DNA of 64,000 nt from Pseudomonas chlororaphis (GCF_000783395.1 NZ_JSFK01000031.1:62001-126000), one strand, 5' to 3'; numbered from the stretch's first letter, positions 51,347-61,044 are shown. Program-made: numbers and translations. Notes: generated from the sequence alone by a model not told the origin.

Positions 51347-54300
51347 ATGAATAACAACAATACCCCCGCGCAAACGGGGGGCTGCTTTGCCCTGAAAACC
51401 CTCACGCTCGCCGTACTCTGTGCCATCGGCACCGCCCATGCCGCGCCCTACGTGGAAAGCGGTCGCACGGGCGATCCATCGAGTTGGCGCAGTGCTGAAT
51501 TTCAGGCCGATTGGGGCCTGGGTGCGATCGGTGCCGATCACGCCTACGCCGCCGGGTATACCGGCAAAGGCGTGAAATTGGGGATCTTCGATCAGCCGGT
51601 GTATGCCGCGCACCCGGAGTTTTCCGGCAGCAATAAAGTCGTCACCCTGGTCACCAGCGGGATCCGTGAATACACCGACCCGTACATCCCGGTCAAAGCC
51701 GGCGATGCGTTCCGCTATGACGGTTCACCCTCGGTTGGCTCCGACGGCAAACTCGGCGCCCACGGCACCCACGTCGGCGGTATCGCCGCCGGCAGTCGTG
51801 ACGGCGGGCCGATGCACGGCGTGGCGTTCGGCGCGCAGATCATCAGCGCCGACAACGGTGACCCGGGCCCGGAAGACGGCATCGTTCGCGGTAACGACGG
51901 CGCGGTGTACAAGGCCGGTTGGGATGCGCTGATCGCCAGCGGCGCGCGGATCATCAACAACAGTTGGGGCATCGGCATCACCGACCGTTTCGACCTCGGC
52001 GGCCGCGATCCGGCGTACCCGCATTTCACCGTCAACGACGCGCAATTGCAGTTCAACGAAATCCGCACACTACTCGGCACCAAACCCGGCGGCGCCTACG
52101 ACGGCGCAATTGCCGCCGCACGCAGCGGCATCGTGACGATCTTCGCCGCTGGCAACGACTACAACCTCAACAACCCGGACGCCATCGCCGGCCTCGGCTA
52201 CTTCGTGCCCGAGATCGCGCCGAACTGGATCACCGTCGCTGCGTTGCAGAAGAACCCGGACCTGGCCAGCGCCAACCCGTACATCATCAGTACGTTCTCC
52301 TCGCGCTGCGGCTATACCGCGAGTTTCTGCGTCTCGGCGCCGGGCACCAAAATCTTCAGCGCGATCATCGAAGGCACCAACGCCGACAACCTCACCACCG
52401 GCTACAAAAATTACAACGGCACCTCAATGGCCGCACCACACGTGGCCGGTTCCATGGCGGTGCTGATGGAGCGCTTCCCGTACATGACCGGCGATCAAGT
52501 CGCCACGGTCTTGCGCACCACCGCCACCGACCTCGGCACGCCGGGCATCGACGCCTTGTACGGCTGGGGCATGATCAACCTGCGCAAAGGCATCGACGGC
52601 CCGTCGATGTTCGTCACCGAGCAGGACATTCCAGCCGAATTCCGCATCGACGGCGCTTACGGCTCCGGCCAGTTTGTCGCGGATCTGCCGGGCATTGGCG
52701 CGATCATCGATCAGGGCAAACCGACCGAACGCGTGTGCACCGACATCACTTGCGGCCTCGACACCTGGCGCAACGACATTTCCGGTCACGGCGGTTTGAC
52801 CAAGCAAGGTATCGGCACGCTGGTGCTGACCGGCAACAACACTTACAGCGGCCCGACCCTGGTCAATCAGGGGCGTCTGGCCATCAACGGTTCACTGCAA
52901 TCAGCGGTGACGGTGAATGACGGCGGCATCCTCGGCGGCAATGGCCACATCGGCGCGCTGTCGGTGAACAGCGGCGGTACGGTCGCACCGGGTAACTCCA
53001 TCGGCACCCTCAACGTGGCCGGTGACGTGACGTTTGCACCGGGTTCGACCTACGCCGTAGAGCTGTCGCCGACCAGCAGCGATCAGATTATCGCTACCGG
53101 CAAAGCCGTGATTGAAGGCGCCACCGTGAGCATGTCGCTGGAAAACAGCCCGACCTTGCTGACCACCAACGAAGTGCAAAGCCTGCTCGGCACTCAGTAC
53201 AACATCCTGCAAGCGGCGGGCGGCATCGAAGGACGCTTCGGTCAGGTGTTGCCGGATTACGCCTTCCTCGGCGGCACGCTGGCGTACTCGGCCACTGGCA
53301 TCCAGTTGGCGGTCGGGCGTAACGATGCCTCGTTCGCCAGCGTCGGTTTGACGCCGAACCAGCGTGCGGTCGGTGCGGCGGCTGAACGTTTGGGCGCTGG
53401 TAATGCGCTGTTCGAAACCCTGTTGCTGTCGCCGAATGCGGCGTCGGCGCAGCAAGCCTTCCAACAGTTGTCCGGCGAGATCCATCCGGCCATTGGCACG
53501 ATGCTGATCAACGACAGCCGTTACCTGCGTGAAGCGGTGGGCGAGCGTCTGCGTGAGCGTGATCTGTTCAACGCTGGCGCACCGACCGACGATCGCAGCA
53601 ACGCCTGGGTCAAGGTCTTGGGTTCGTGGGGCAAGAGCGATGGCGGGCATGACAATGCCGACTCGAACAGCTCCATCGGTGGCTTGCTCGCCGGTGTCGA
53701 CGGCTTGATCGCTGAAGATACCCGTCTCGGTTTCGTTACCGGTTATAGCGACAGCTCGTTGAGCATGGGCAGCGGCACGCATTCGTCGGCGTCGGTCGAC
53801 AGCTATCACTTGGGTGCGTACCTGGGGCACCAGATCGATGCGCTGCGGCTGACCGTCGGCGGCGCCTACAGCTGGCACCGTGTCGACGTCAAACGTGACC
53901 TGCAGTTCGGGGACGTCAGCAGTAAACAAAAGACCAAGCACGATGCCGCCACCACTCAAGTGTTCACCGAGGCCGCTTATGATCTGGGCCTGCAACCGAT
54001 GAATCTGGAGCCGTTCGCCAACCTGGCTTACGTGCACCTCAATACCGAAAGCTTCACCGAGAAGGGTGATGCCGCAGCGTTGAAGGGCGGTGAGGACAAT
54101 CGCGATGTGGTGCTGTCGACCCTCGGCGTGCGCGCCAAGCGTTCGTTCGCCTTGTCGGAGCAGCAGCAACTGGAACTGGGTGCGAGCCTTGGCTGGCAGC
54201 ACAACCTGAACAACGTCGATGCCGACAGCCATCTGGCCTTCGCCAACGGCAACAGTGCGTTCACCGTGCAGGGCGTGTCGATGGATCGCGAAGCGGCGGT

Positions 54301-54424
54301 GGTCGGCGTGCGCGCAGGTCTGGCGTTCAACCGCGATGTGCGGGTGAACCTGGATTACAACGGACTGATCGGCTCGAACGAGAAGGACCACGGTGTGGGC
54401 CTCACCCTCGACTGGCAGTTCTAA
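51347..54424 (+). CDS. prtB: autotransporter subtilisin-type serine protease, second copy (PrtB/PspB-like)
   Basis: 1025 residues from MNNNNTPAQ (AAGGAAGG 7 nt upstream); the upstream frame runs through the REP element and is not the start. Signal sequence with an extended N-terminus, then an S8 domain with D82 (GIFDQPVYAAHPEF), H139 (GAHGTHVGG) and S360 (GTSMAAPHVAG), a beta-strand repeat and C-terminal barrel ending DWQF. It is a paralogue of the gene before it. The linker around GNSIGTLNVAGDVTFAPGS is almost the same in both, and the barrels share long stretches. Insertions make its passenger longer. Confidence 0.93.
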   Translation: MNNNNTPAQTGGCFALKTLTLAVLCAIGTAHAAPYVESGRTGDPSSWRSAEFQADWGLGAIGADHAYAAGYTGKGVKLGIFDQPVYAAHPEFSGSNKVVTLVTSGIREYTDPYIPVKAGDAFRYDGSPSVGSDGKLGAHGTHVGGIAAGSRDGGPMHGVAFGAQIISADNGDPGPEDGIVRGNDGAVYKAGWDALIASGARIINNSWGIGITDRFDLGGRDPAYPHFTVNDAQLQFNEIRTLLGTKPGGAYDGAIAAARSGIVTIFAAGNDYNLNNPDAIAGLGYFVPEIAPNWITVAALQKNPDLASANPYIISTFSSRCGYTASFCVSAPGTKIFSAIIEGTNADNLTTGYKNYNGTSMAAPHVAGSMAVLMERFPYMTGDQVATVLRTTATDLGTPGIDALYGWGMINLRKGIDGPSMFVTEQDIPAEFRIDGAYGSGQFVADLPGIGAIIDQGKPTERVCTDITCGLDTWRNDISGHGGLTKQGIGTLVLTGNNTYSGPTLVNQGRLAINGSLQSAVTVNDGGILGGNGHIGALSVNSGGTVAPGNSIGTLNVAGDVTFAPGSTYAVELSPTSSDQIIATGKAVIEGATVSMSLENSPTLLTTNEVQSLLGTQYNILQAAGGIEGRFGQVLPDYAFLGGTLAYSATGIQLAVGRNDASFASVGLTPNQRAVGAAAERLGAGNALFETLLLSPNAASAQQAFQQLSGEIHPAIGTMLINDSRYLREAVGERLRERDLFNAGAPTDDRSNAWVKVLGSWGKSDGGHDNADSNSSIGGLLAGVDGLIAEDTRLGFVTGYSDSSLSMGSGTHSSASVDSYHLGAYLGHQIDALRLTVGGAYSWHRVDVKRDLQFGDVSSKQKTKHDAATTQVFTEAAYDLGLQPMNLEPFANLAYVHLNTESFTEKGDAAALKGGEDNRDVVLSTLGVRAKRSFALSEQQQLELGASLGWQHNLNNVDADSHLAFANGNSAFTVQGVSMDREAAVVGVRAGLAFNRDVRVNLDYNGLIGSNEKDHGVGLTLDWQF

Positions 54425-54429
54425 AGCGT

Positions 54430-54461
54430 ACCGGCAGCTCTGCACAGAGCTGCCGGTTTTT
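54430..54461 (+). terminator. rho-independent terminator after the second autotransporter gene
   Basis: ACCGGCAGCTC, a short loop and GAGCTGCCGGT followed by TTTT, six bases after the stop. It should uncouple the lipase genes partly from the protease genes. Confidence 0.85.
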
Positions 54462-54481
54462 GAAGGAAGAGAGAGCACAAC

Positions 54482-56170
54482 ATGGGACTGTTCGATTACA
54501 AGAATGCCGATGGCAAAGCGTTGTACAGCGACGCCATCGCACTGACGCTGTATGCCTACACGCCGACCGGCAAGCCTTTGCCGGCGACCGCTTGGTCGCC
54601 GCTCACGGCGACGGCGCTGGGCTATCAGGGCAAAGTCGGGCTGCAGGGCACCTTCTTCGGTGAGAAGGACGGCTTCACCAGCGCCGAAGCCGAAGTGCTC
54701 GGCAAATACGATGCTGCCGGCAAGTTGATTGGCATCGGCGTCGCTTTTCGTGGCACCGGCGGGCTCGGTTATAGCGACACCTTCGGTGACCTGAAAAACA
54801 ACCTGCTCGCCGCCATCGGGCCGTCGGATTACGCGAGCAATTACGCGAAAAACGCTTTCGACAATTTGCTCAAGGCGGTCGCCGCATTCGCGATTGCCAA
54901 CGGCATCGCCGCCAAGGACGTGCTGCTTAGCGGCCACAGCCTCGGCGGGCTCGGCGTCAACAGCGTGGCCGAACTGAGTGCGAGCAACTGGGGCGGCTTC
55001 TTCAAGGATGCCAACTACATCACCTTCGCCTCGCCAACCCAGAGCAGCACGGGCAATAACGTGCTGAACATCGGATTCGAGAACGACCCGGTGTTCCGTG
55101 TGCTCGATGGCACCACGTTCAGTAGCGCGTCGATGGGCAAGCACGACAAGCCACACGATTCGACCACCGACAACATCGTCAACTTCAACGACAACTACGC
55201 GTCCACCGCGCAGAACCTGGTGCCGTTCAGCATCGTCAACCCGCTGAACTGGTCGGCCCACAGCTCACTGGGGTATGCCGATGGCTTGAATCGGGTCATC
55301 GATTCGACGTTCTACAACCTGACGCATAAAGACTCGACGATCATCGTCTCCAATCTGGAAGAAGCTTCTCGCGGCAAGACCTGGGTTGAAGATCTTGGCC
55401 GCAGCGGCGAGCCGCATACCGGCAGCACTTTCATCATCGGCACCCAGAGCAGCGACTGGCTCAAGGGCGGCGCGGGCAACGACTTCCTCGAAGGCCTGGG
55501 CGGCGATGACCGTTTCCGTGATGACGGCGGCTACAACATTCTGCTCGGTGGTCAGGGGCACAACACGTTCGAGCTACAGAAACCGTTGCAGAACTTCAGC
55601 TTCGCCAATGACGGGGACGGCACGCTGTACGTGCGTGATGCTTATGGCGGCATCAGCATGACCCGCGACATTGGCGCGCTGGTGAGCAAAGAGTCGGGTT
55701 CGTGGTGGGGCAGCAAGGAAATCACCTGGGGCGTCACGGCCAAGGGTTTGACCAATGGCAGCGAGCTGACCCAGTACAACCACTCGCTCAGTGGCGACGG
55801 CTACGGCAATGCGCTGCACGCCACGGCTGATGGTGACTGGCTGTTCGGCCTCGGTGGCGATGACAAACTGATCAGCGACAAGGGCCATGTGACCTTCGTC
55901 GGTGGCGCCGGTAACGACGTGATGACGGCGGTGGGTGGCAACAACACCTTCCTGTTCAGCGGCGCGTTCGGTTTCGATGCCATCAACGGTTATCAGGGCA
56001 GCGACAAACTGCTGTTCATGGGCGTTGAAGGCGCGGGGCAGGGCTACGACTACAAGCAACACGCGTCGCAGACCGGCAACGACACCGTGCTGAAGATTGG
56101 CGACTTTGCCGTGACCCTGATCGGGGTGGGAGTGGCTAACCTGTCGGACTCCAGTTTCATGTTCGCGTAG
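54482..56170 (+). CDS. pueB: RTX lipase / polyurethanase, 562 aa (PueB-like)
   Basis: Family I.3 lipase of 562 residues. It starts MGLFDYKN like this family and has the nucleophile elbow SGHSLGGLG (Ser153). RTX-type repeats appear at GGAGNDFLEGLGGDDRF and later GLGGDDKL and VGGAGNDVM, and the C-terminus ends SSFMFA, the type I secretion signal style. No signal peptide. The size matches PueB (about 565) of related species. Export through AprDEF is expected. It follows a terminator and GAAGGAAGAGAG. Confidence 0.9.
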   Translation: MGLFDYKNADGKALYSDAIALTLYAYTPTGKPLPATAWSPLTATALGYQGKVGLQGTFFGEKDGFTSAEAEVLGKYDAAGKLIGIGVAFRGTGGLGYSDTFGDLKNNLLAAIGPSDYASNYAKNAFDNLLKAVAAFAIANGIAAKDVLLSGHSLGGLGVNSVAELSASNWGGFFKDANYITFASPTQSSTGNNVLNIGFENDPVFRVLDGTTFSSASMGKHDKPHDSTTDNIVNFNDNYASTAQNLVPFSIVNPLNWSAHSSLGYADGLNRVIDSTFYNLTHKDSTIIVSNLEEASRGKTWVEDLGRSGEPHTGSTFIIGTQSSDWLKGGAGNDFLEGLGGDDRFRDDGGYNILLGGQGHNTFELQKPLQNFSFANDGDGTLYVRDAYGGISMTRDIGALVSKESGSWWGSKEITWGVTAKGLTNGSELTQYNHSLSGDGYGNALHATADGDWLFGLGGDDKLISDKGHVTFVGGAGNDVMTAVGGNNTFLFSGAFGFDAINGYQGSDKLLFMGVEGAGQGYDYKQHASQTGNDTVLKIGDFAVTLIGVGVANLSDSSFMFA

Positions 56171-56176
56171 ATCCAA

Positions 56177-56265
56177 TGTGGGAGCGAGCTTGCTCGCGAA
56201 TGCGTAGTGTCAGTTGAAGTATTCGTACCTGGCACACCGCCTTCGCGAGCAGGCTCGCTCCCACA
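56177..56265. repeat. Pseudomonas REP pair between the lipase genes
   Basis: TGTGGGAGCGAGCTTGCTCGCGAA and the inverted TTCGCGAGCAGGCTCGCTCCCACA, about 40 nt apart, right after the pueB-like stop. Same family as at 40635 and 58251. Confidence 0.9.
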
Positions 56266-56363
56266 GTAAACAGCAACAAGTAGTACTGAAATGCTCCGGG
56301 GCGTCCCCGTGGGGCGCCCTGGCTGTGAGCTATCTCTGAACAATTCCAACAAAGAGAGAGGCA

Positions 56364-58223
56364 ATGGCAATGGGTGTGTATGACTACAAGAACTTCGGCA
56401 CAGTCGATTCCAAGGCGTTGTTCAGCGACGCCATGGCGATCACGCTGTATTCCTATCACAACCTCGATAACGGCTTTGCCGCCGGTTATCAGCACAACGG
56501 TTTTGGCCTCGGCCTGCCCGCCACGCTGGTCACGGCACTGCTCGGCGGCACCGATTCCCAGGGGGTGATCCCCGGCATTCCGTGGAATCCCGACTCGGAA
56601 AAACTTGCCCTCGAAGCGGTGAAAAAGGCTGGCTGGACGCCGATCACCGCCTCGCAACTGGGCTACGACGGCAAGACCGATGCACGGGGAACCTTCTTCG
56701 GCGAGAAGGCCGGTTACACCACCGCGCAAGTGGAAATCCTCGGAAAGTACGACGCCCAGGGCCATCTTACCGAGCTCGGCATAGCCTTTCGTGGCACCAG
56801 TGGTCCGCGGGAAAACCTGATCCTCGACTCGATTGGCGACGTGATCAACGACCTGCTCGCGGCGTTCGGTCCCAAGGACTACGCCAAGAACTACGTCGGC
56901 GAAGCGTTCGGTAATCTGCTCAATGATGTGGTGGCGTTTGCCCAGGCCAACGGCCTCAGCGGCAAGGACGTACTGGTCAGCGGCCACAGCCTCGGCGGCC
57001 TGGCGGTCAACAGCATGGCGGATCTGAGTGGCGGCAAGTGGGGCGGTTTCTTTGCCGACTCCAACTACATCGCCTACGCCTCGCCAACGCAAAGCAGCAC
57101 CGACAAAGTGCTCAACGTCGGCTACGAAAACGACCCGGTGTTCCGTGCTCTCGACGGTTCGACCTTCACGGGTGCTTCGATCGGTGTGCACGATGCGCCA
57201 AAAGAGTCGGCCACCGACAACATCGTCAGCTTCAACGATCACTACGCCTCGACCGCGTGGAATCTGCTGCCGTACTCGATCCTCAACATTCCCACCTGGA
57301 TCTCGCACTTGCCGACCGCGTATGGCGACGGTATGAACCGGGTGATCGACTCAAAATTCTACGACCTCACCAGCCGCGACTCGACGATCATCGTCGCCAA
57401 CCTCTCGGACCCGGCGCGGGCCAACACCTGGGTGCAGGACCTCAACCGTAACGCCGAAACCCACAAGGGCAGCACGTTCATTATCGGCAGCGACGCCAAC
57501 GACCTGATCCAGGGCGGCAGCGGCAACGATTACCTGGAAGGCCGCGCCGGCAACGACACCTTCCGCGACAGCGGCGGCTACAACGTCATTCTTGGCGGGC
57601 AGGGCAGCAACACCCTCGATCTGCAAAGCGCGGTGAAGAACTTTGATTTCGCCAATGACGGCGCCGGCAATCTCTACGTGCGCGATGCCAACGGCGGGAT
57701 CAGCATCACCCGCGACATCGGCAGCATCGTTACCAAAGAACCGGGGTTTCTCTGGGGCCTGTTCAAGGACGATGTGACCCACAGCGTCACGGCCAGCGGT
57801 TTGAAGGTCGGCAACAACGTCACTGCTTACGAGTCCAGCGTCAAAGGCACTGGCGGTGCCGATACGCTGAAGGCGCATGCCGGTGGTGACTGGTTGTTCG
57901 GGCTGGACGGCAACGATCACCTGATTGGCGGCGCGGGCAATGACGTGTTTGTCGGCGGCGCCGGTAACGACCTGATGGAGTCGGGGGGCGGGGCGGATAC
58001 GTTTCTGTTCAACGGTGCGTTTGGGCAGGATCGGGTGGTGGGTTACACGTCCAACGACAAACTGGTGTTTCTCGGTGTGCAGGGAGTTTTGCCAGCGGAG
58101 GACTTCCGTGCCCATGCCGCGACCGTTGGACAGGATACGGTGCTGACGTTTGGCAACGATTCGGTGACGTTGGTCGGGGTGTCGCTCAACAGCTTGAGTG
58201 CTGACGGCGTTGTGATCGCCTGA
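56364..58223 (+). CDS. pueA: RTX lipase / polyurethanase, 619 aa (PueA-like)
   Basis: Second family I.3 lipase, 619 residues, starting MAMGVYDYKNFG (ATG at 56370 also possible; GAGAGAGG precedes). Compared with the upstream gene it has an added segment near residues 35-75 (HNGFGLGLPATLVTALLGGTDS). The nucleophile is Ser209 in SGHSLGGLA. RTX repeats at GGSGNDYLEGRAGNDTF and, near 520-555, GLDGNDHLIGGAGNDVFVGGAGNDLMESGGGADTF. C-terminus hydrophobic (DGVVIA). The size agrees with PueA/TliA-type enzymes. It closes the exoenzyme operon. Confidence 0.92.
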   Translation: MAMGVYDYKNFGTVDSKALFSDAMAITLYSYHNLDNGFAAGYQHNGFGLGLPATLVTALLGGTDSQGVIPGIPWNPDSEKLALEAVKKAGWTPITASQLGYDGKTDARGTFFGEKAGYTTAQVEILGKYDAQGHLTELGIAFRGTSGPRENLILDSIGDVINDLLAAFGPKDYAKNYVGEAFGNLLNDVVAFAQANGLSGKDVLVSGHSLGGLAVNSMADLSGGKWGGFFADSNYIAYASPTQSSTDKVLNVGYENDPVFRALDGSTFTGASIGVHDAPKESATDNIVSFNDHYASTAWNLLPYSILNIPTWISHLPTAYGDGMNRVIDSKFYDLTSRDSTIIVANLSDPARANTWVQDLNRNAETHKGSTFIIGSDANDLIQGGSGNDYLEGRAGNDTFRDSGGYNVILGGQGSNTLDLQSAVKNFDFANDGAGNLYVRDANGGISITRDIGSIVTKEPGFLWGLFKDDVTHSVTASGLKVGNNVTAYESSVKGTGGADTLKAHAGGDWLFGLDGNDHLIGGAGNDVFVGGAGNDLMESGGGADTFLFNGAFGQDRVVGYTSNDKLVFLGVQGVLPAEDFRAHAATVGQDTVLTFGNDSVTLVGVSLNSLSADGVVIA

Positions 58224-58250
58224 TGTTGATGGGGTGCCGGTAAGGGCCCC

Positions 58251-58325
58251 TTCGCGAGCAGGCTCGCTCCCACAGGGGATTTGTAAACGACACAGATCCA
58301 GTGTGGGAGCGAGCCTGCTCGCGAA
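58251..58325. repeat. Pseudomonas REP pair after the lipase operon
   Basis: TTCGCGAGCAGGCTCGCTCCCACA followed at about 25 nt by TGTGGGAGCGAGCCTGCTCGCGAA, with arms in the reverse order to those at 40635. It begins 28 nt after the lipase stop. Confidence 0.9.
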
Positions 58326-58462
58326 GAACGATAACGCGGTTTAAAAGTGACTCGACAGCCACTCCCTGACTCAAAACCCTGCAAAACAGGAAATGCGGCC
58401 TAAAGCCAGCACGTGCGCACACGTTCTATAGCTAGCCGCCATTGAGCACAGGAGATTCAAAC

Positions 58463-58837
58463 GTGAAAGGTTTCAAGGGGTATGTCGGGTTCGTCGCACT
58501 GGCGCTGTGTTCGGCCAATGCCTGCGCCGATCTGCCTCAAAGCTCGATTCTGAGCCGTTATGGCGTTACTACTGACCAACTGCCGAGCCCACCGAAAAGC
58601 GAGGCGGTGGAACCGGTCGAAGAGAAAAGCCGCTTTCAGATTCAGCCCGAACAACCGTTCGTGACCCTTCGCCTGGGTGACGGCAAGCAGCCGCAAACCA
58701 CCGGCAATCTGAGCATTGATCGCATGGCGCAACAGGATCTGGAACGTTGCCGGCGTTTGCAGGGTGAAGTGGTCAAGCGGGGCGGCACGTACATGCCTTG
58801 CGATGGCAGCATTCCGGGCATGCCGACCTTCGAATAA
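58463..58837 (+). CDS. small exported protein of unknown function (124 aa)
   Basis: 124 residues from a GTG with AGGAG 8 nt upstream; an earlier TTG in frame is less likely. A signal peptide is clear (VGFVALALCSANACA, then DLPQSS). The mature part is hydrophilic, with a PxPP segment and FQIQPEQPFVTLRLGDGKQPQ, and has two cysteines (RCRRLQ and MPCDGS). I recognise no family. Probably periplasmic. It is a single gene between REP elements. Confidence 0.7.
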   Translation: MKGFKGYVGFVALALCSANACADLPQSSILSRYGVTTDQLPSPPKSEAVEPVEEKSRFQIQPEQPFVTLRLGDGKQPQTTGNLSIDRMAQQDLERCRRLQGEVVKRGGTYMPCDGSIPGMPTFE

Positions 58838-58856
58838 CACAAAGCTGCCCTGATAT

Positions 58857-58966
58857 GATCGTTCCCACGCGCAGCAAAGGAATGCAGCCCGGGACGCTTC
58901 GCGTCCCAGCCAGAGGCGAACGCGGAGCGTCCGTTGAGGCATTCCCACGCGGAGCGTGGGAACGAG
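58857..58966. repeat. compound REP element (CGTTCCCACGC arms with inserted hairpin)
   Basis: GATCGTTCCCACGC opens the block and CCCACGCGGAGCGTGGGAACG closes it. Between them is a second hairpin, GGGACGCTTCGCGTCCC, and a repeat of ACGCGGAGCGT. It looks like one REP unit with another inserted. It lies between convergent genes. Confidence 0.8.
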
Positions 58967-58972
58967 CGAAAC

Positions 58973-59197
58973 CTAGTCTTCTTCGCGCACCGTGGCTACT
59001 TCATCGGCGCGAACCTTCACCTTGGACCCGGAAATATCCTCGAACTCATAGAAGCCATCCTTGGTTTTGGTTTTCGGCATGTCCTTGGTCAGATACTGGG
59101 TGCCGTTCTGCAGAGTGACCACCGTCGGCGTCGAGCAGCCGGCCAGTGCCAGCGCGGCGACGATGGCGAAAGGGATGCCCAGCGACTTGATTTTCAT
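58973..59197 (-). CDS. YgdI/YgdR-like (DUF903) lipoprotein
   Basis: 74 residues from MKIKSLG with AGAGGTGGG upstream. Lipobox LAGC at about 18-21 follows a short hydrophobic signal. The mature part (VTLQNGTQYLTKDMPKTKTKDGFYEFEDISGSKVKV) matches the DUF903 SH3-like lipoproteins. Role unknown; attached to the membrane. Longer in-frame extension upstream lacks a ribosome site. Confidence 0.88.
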   Translation of the reverse strand: MKIKSLGIPFAIVAALALAGCSTPTVVTLQNGTQYLTKDMPKTKTKDGFYEFEDISGSKVKVRADEVATVREED

Positions 59198-59391
59198 ACC
59201 CACCTCTAAATCCTCATTCGATGTGATGCCGAGCATTGTCGGCCTTCTAACGCGGTTGGTGCCATCCCCGGGGGAAAAGTTCGATAGCCCGGCGAAAAAA
59301 TGCCACTGATCATTTTCCGTTTGCACCGGGCAGGGCACAGCTGTTATCTGTACGCATAACCAGTATTCGCTCGCCATGGCCCAAAATTCCC

Positions 59392-61044
59392 GTGACTGCC
59401 AATCCCCTCGACGATCCGTTCTATTACCTTAACAACTTCCGGCAAGTGCTTGATTGGCTTGAGTTTCGTTATGCCGATGTAATGAGTGAAACGGAGCACG
59501 CGTTCATCCGCGACTTCAAGACCTTGCCCCGTGCATCGCAGGGGTTACTGGTGCGCATGGTGATGCGCAAGGGCGTGCATTTTCGCGCCGGCAAACTCAA
59601 TTACGTTGAAATCGGTGATACCGCCGACGCCGCGCAATCCTTGCTGGAGCGTGGCTGGATCGCCGAACACGCGCCGTTGGCCCTCGCCGAGTTGTTCGAC
59701 GTGTTGCTCAAGGCCGAGCTTGTGCAAGCCTTTGGCGCTGCCATCGAACAGCCCAAGGGACGCAAGGATGACTGGCTGCCGCTGCTGCTGGAGCAGTTCA
59801 ACGACCCTCGCAGCCTGCGCGACTGGGCGCCGCTGCTCGATGATCGTTTGTTCAGCCTGACCATCATGGACCTGTGCGACCGCTTGCGGCTGATGTTCTT
59901 CGGCAACCTGTATCAGGACTGGTCGGAATTCGTCCTCGCTGACCTTGGCATCTTCACCTACGAAAAAGTCGAATTCTGCGCGGACTCGCGAGGCCTGCGC
60001 AGCCGCGCGGACGTCGACGCCTGCCTGTTCCTGCACCACTGCCAATTGCGTTTCGAGGCCGGTGAGCCGCTGGACACCATCGTCGAGCAGGTCAATGCCT
60101 TGCACTTCGACAACCCGTGGCTGCAACGCCGGCGGGGCAAGGTGTTGTTCCAGATCGGCCAGTACTGCGAGCGCATCGGCGAGTTTGCCCTGGCCCTGAG
60201 CATTTACCGCGACTGCGCCTATCCCGGCGCCCGCTTGCGCATGATCCGGGTGCTGGAGCGCAGTGGTGAATACCCGCTGGCGCTGGAACTCGCCACACTG
60301 GCGGAACAGGCGCCGGAAAGTGCCGCCGAGCAGCAAGGCCTGCAACGGATTCTGCCAAGGGTGCGGCGCAAGCTCGGCGGCCCGCCGCTCAAGCGCGCAA
60401 CAGTGAAACCGGTGGAACGTCTGGACCTGCACTTGCCGCGCAGCGATCCTGGGTTGTCTGTGGAGTATTACGTGCAGGCGCATCTGCACGATGATGATGG
60501 CCCGGTGCATTACGTGGAAAACAGCCTGATCAATTCGTTGTTCGGCCTGTTGTGCTGGCCGGCGATCTTCGCCCCATTGCCGGGTGCTTTCTTTCACCCG
60601 TTCCAGCGTGGCCCGGTGGACCTGCTCAACGAAGACTTCCAGCAACGCCGCGCCGAGCTGTTTCAGGCGTGTCTGAGTGAACTCGATGACGGTCGCTATG
60701 CCGCGACCATTCGCCAGCGCTTTGTCGACAAATGGGGCATCCAGTCGCCGTTCGTGTTCTGGGGTGCATTGAATGAACAACTGCTGGAGCAGGCGCTGGC
60801 CTGTCTGCCCGCCGAACACCTCAAGCACTGGTTCAACCGCTTGCTGCTCGATATCAAGGCCAACCGCGCCGGCATGCCCGACCTGATCCAGTTCTGGCCG
60901 CAGCACAAAACCTACCGAATGATTGAAGTCAAAGGCCCCGGCGATCGCCTGCAGGACAATCAACTGCGCTGGCTGGAGTTCTGCCATCAACACCAGATGC
61001 CGGTGGCCGTGTGTTATGTGCAATGGGCGGAGCAGAGCGCTTGA
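59392..61044 (+). CDS. fan1: FAN1-type structure-specific nuclease (VRR-NUC domain)
   Basis: 550 residues from a GTG start. An N-terminal region (NFRQVLDWLEFRYADVMSETE) and a SAP-like/TPR-like middle (about 60-330) precede the C-terminal VRR-NUC nuclease. The catalytic signature is D497 in GMPDLIQFW and E512-V-K514 in MIEVKGPGDRLQDNQ. Pseudomonas FAN1 is a studied homologue of the human interstrand cross-link repair nuclease, cutting 5' flaps. Its TGA overlaps the TTG start of the helicase gene by 4 nt, so the two proteins are translationally coupled. Confidence 0.92.
   Translation: MTANPLDDPFYYLNNFRQVLDWLEFRYADVMSETEHAFIRDFKTLPRASQGLLVRMVMRKGVHFRAGKLNYVEIGDTADAAQSLLERGWIAEHAPLALAELFDVLLKAELVQAFGAAIEQPKGRKDDWLPLLLEQFNDPRSLRDWAPLLDDRLFSLTIMDLCDRLRLMFFGNLYQDWSEFVLADLGIFTYEKVEFCADSRGLRSRADVDACLFLHHCQLRFEAGEPLDTIVEQVNALHFDNPWLQRRRGKVLFQIGQYCERIGEFALALSIYRDCAYPGARLRMIRVLERSGEYPLALELATLAEQAPESAAEQQGLQRILPRVRRKLGGPPLKRATVKPVERLDLHLPRSDPGLSVEYYVQAHLHDDDGPVHYVENSLINSLFGLLCWPAIFAPLPGAFFHPFQRGPVDLLNEDFQQRRAELFQACLSELDDGRYAATIRQRFVDKWGIQSPFVFWGALNEQLLEQALACLPAEHLKHWFNRLLLDIKANRAGMPDLIQFWPQHKTYRMIEVKGPGDRLQDNQLRWLEFCHQHQMPVAVCYVQWAEQSA

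Noticed and set aside
52901..55261. Very long open frame (786 codons) on the minus strand opposite the autotransporter and lipase genes
   Set aside because: It is antisense to two genes with clear catalytic motifs, has low-complexity His/Arg/Gln-rich translation and no ribosome site; it is a GC-driven shadow.
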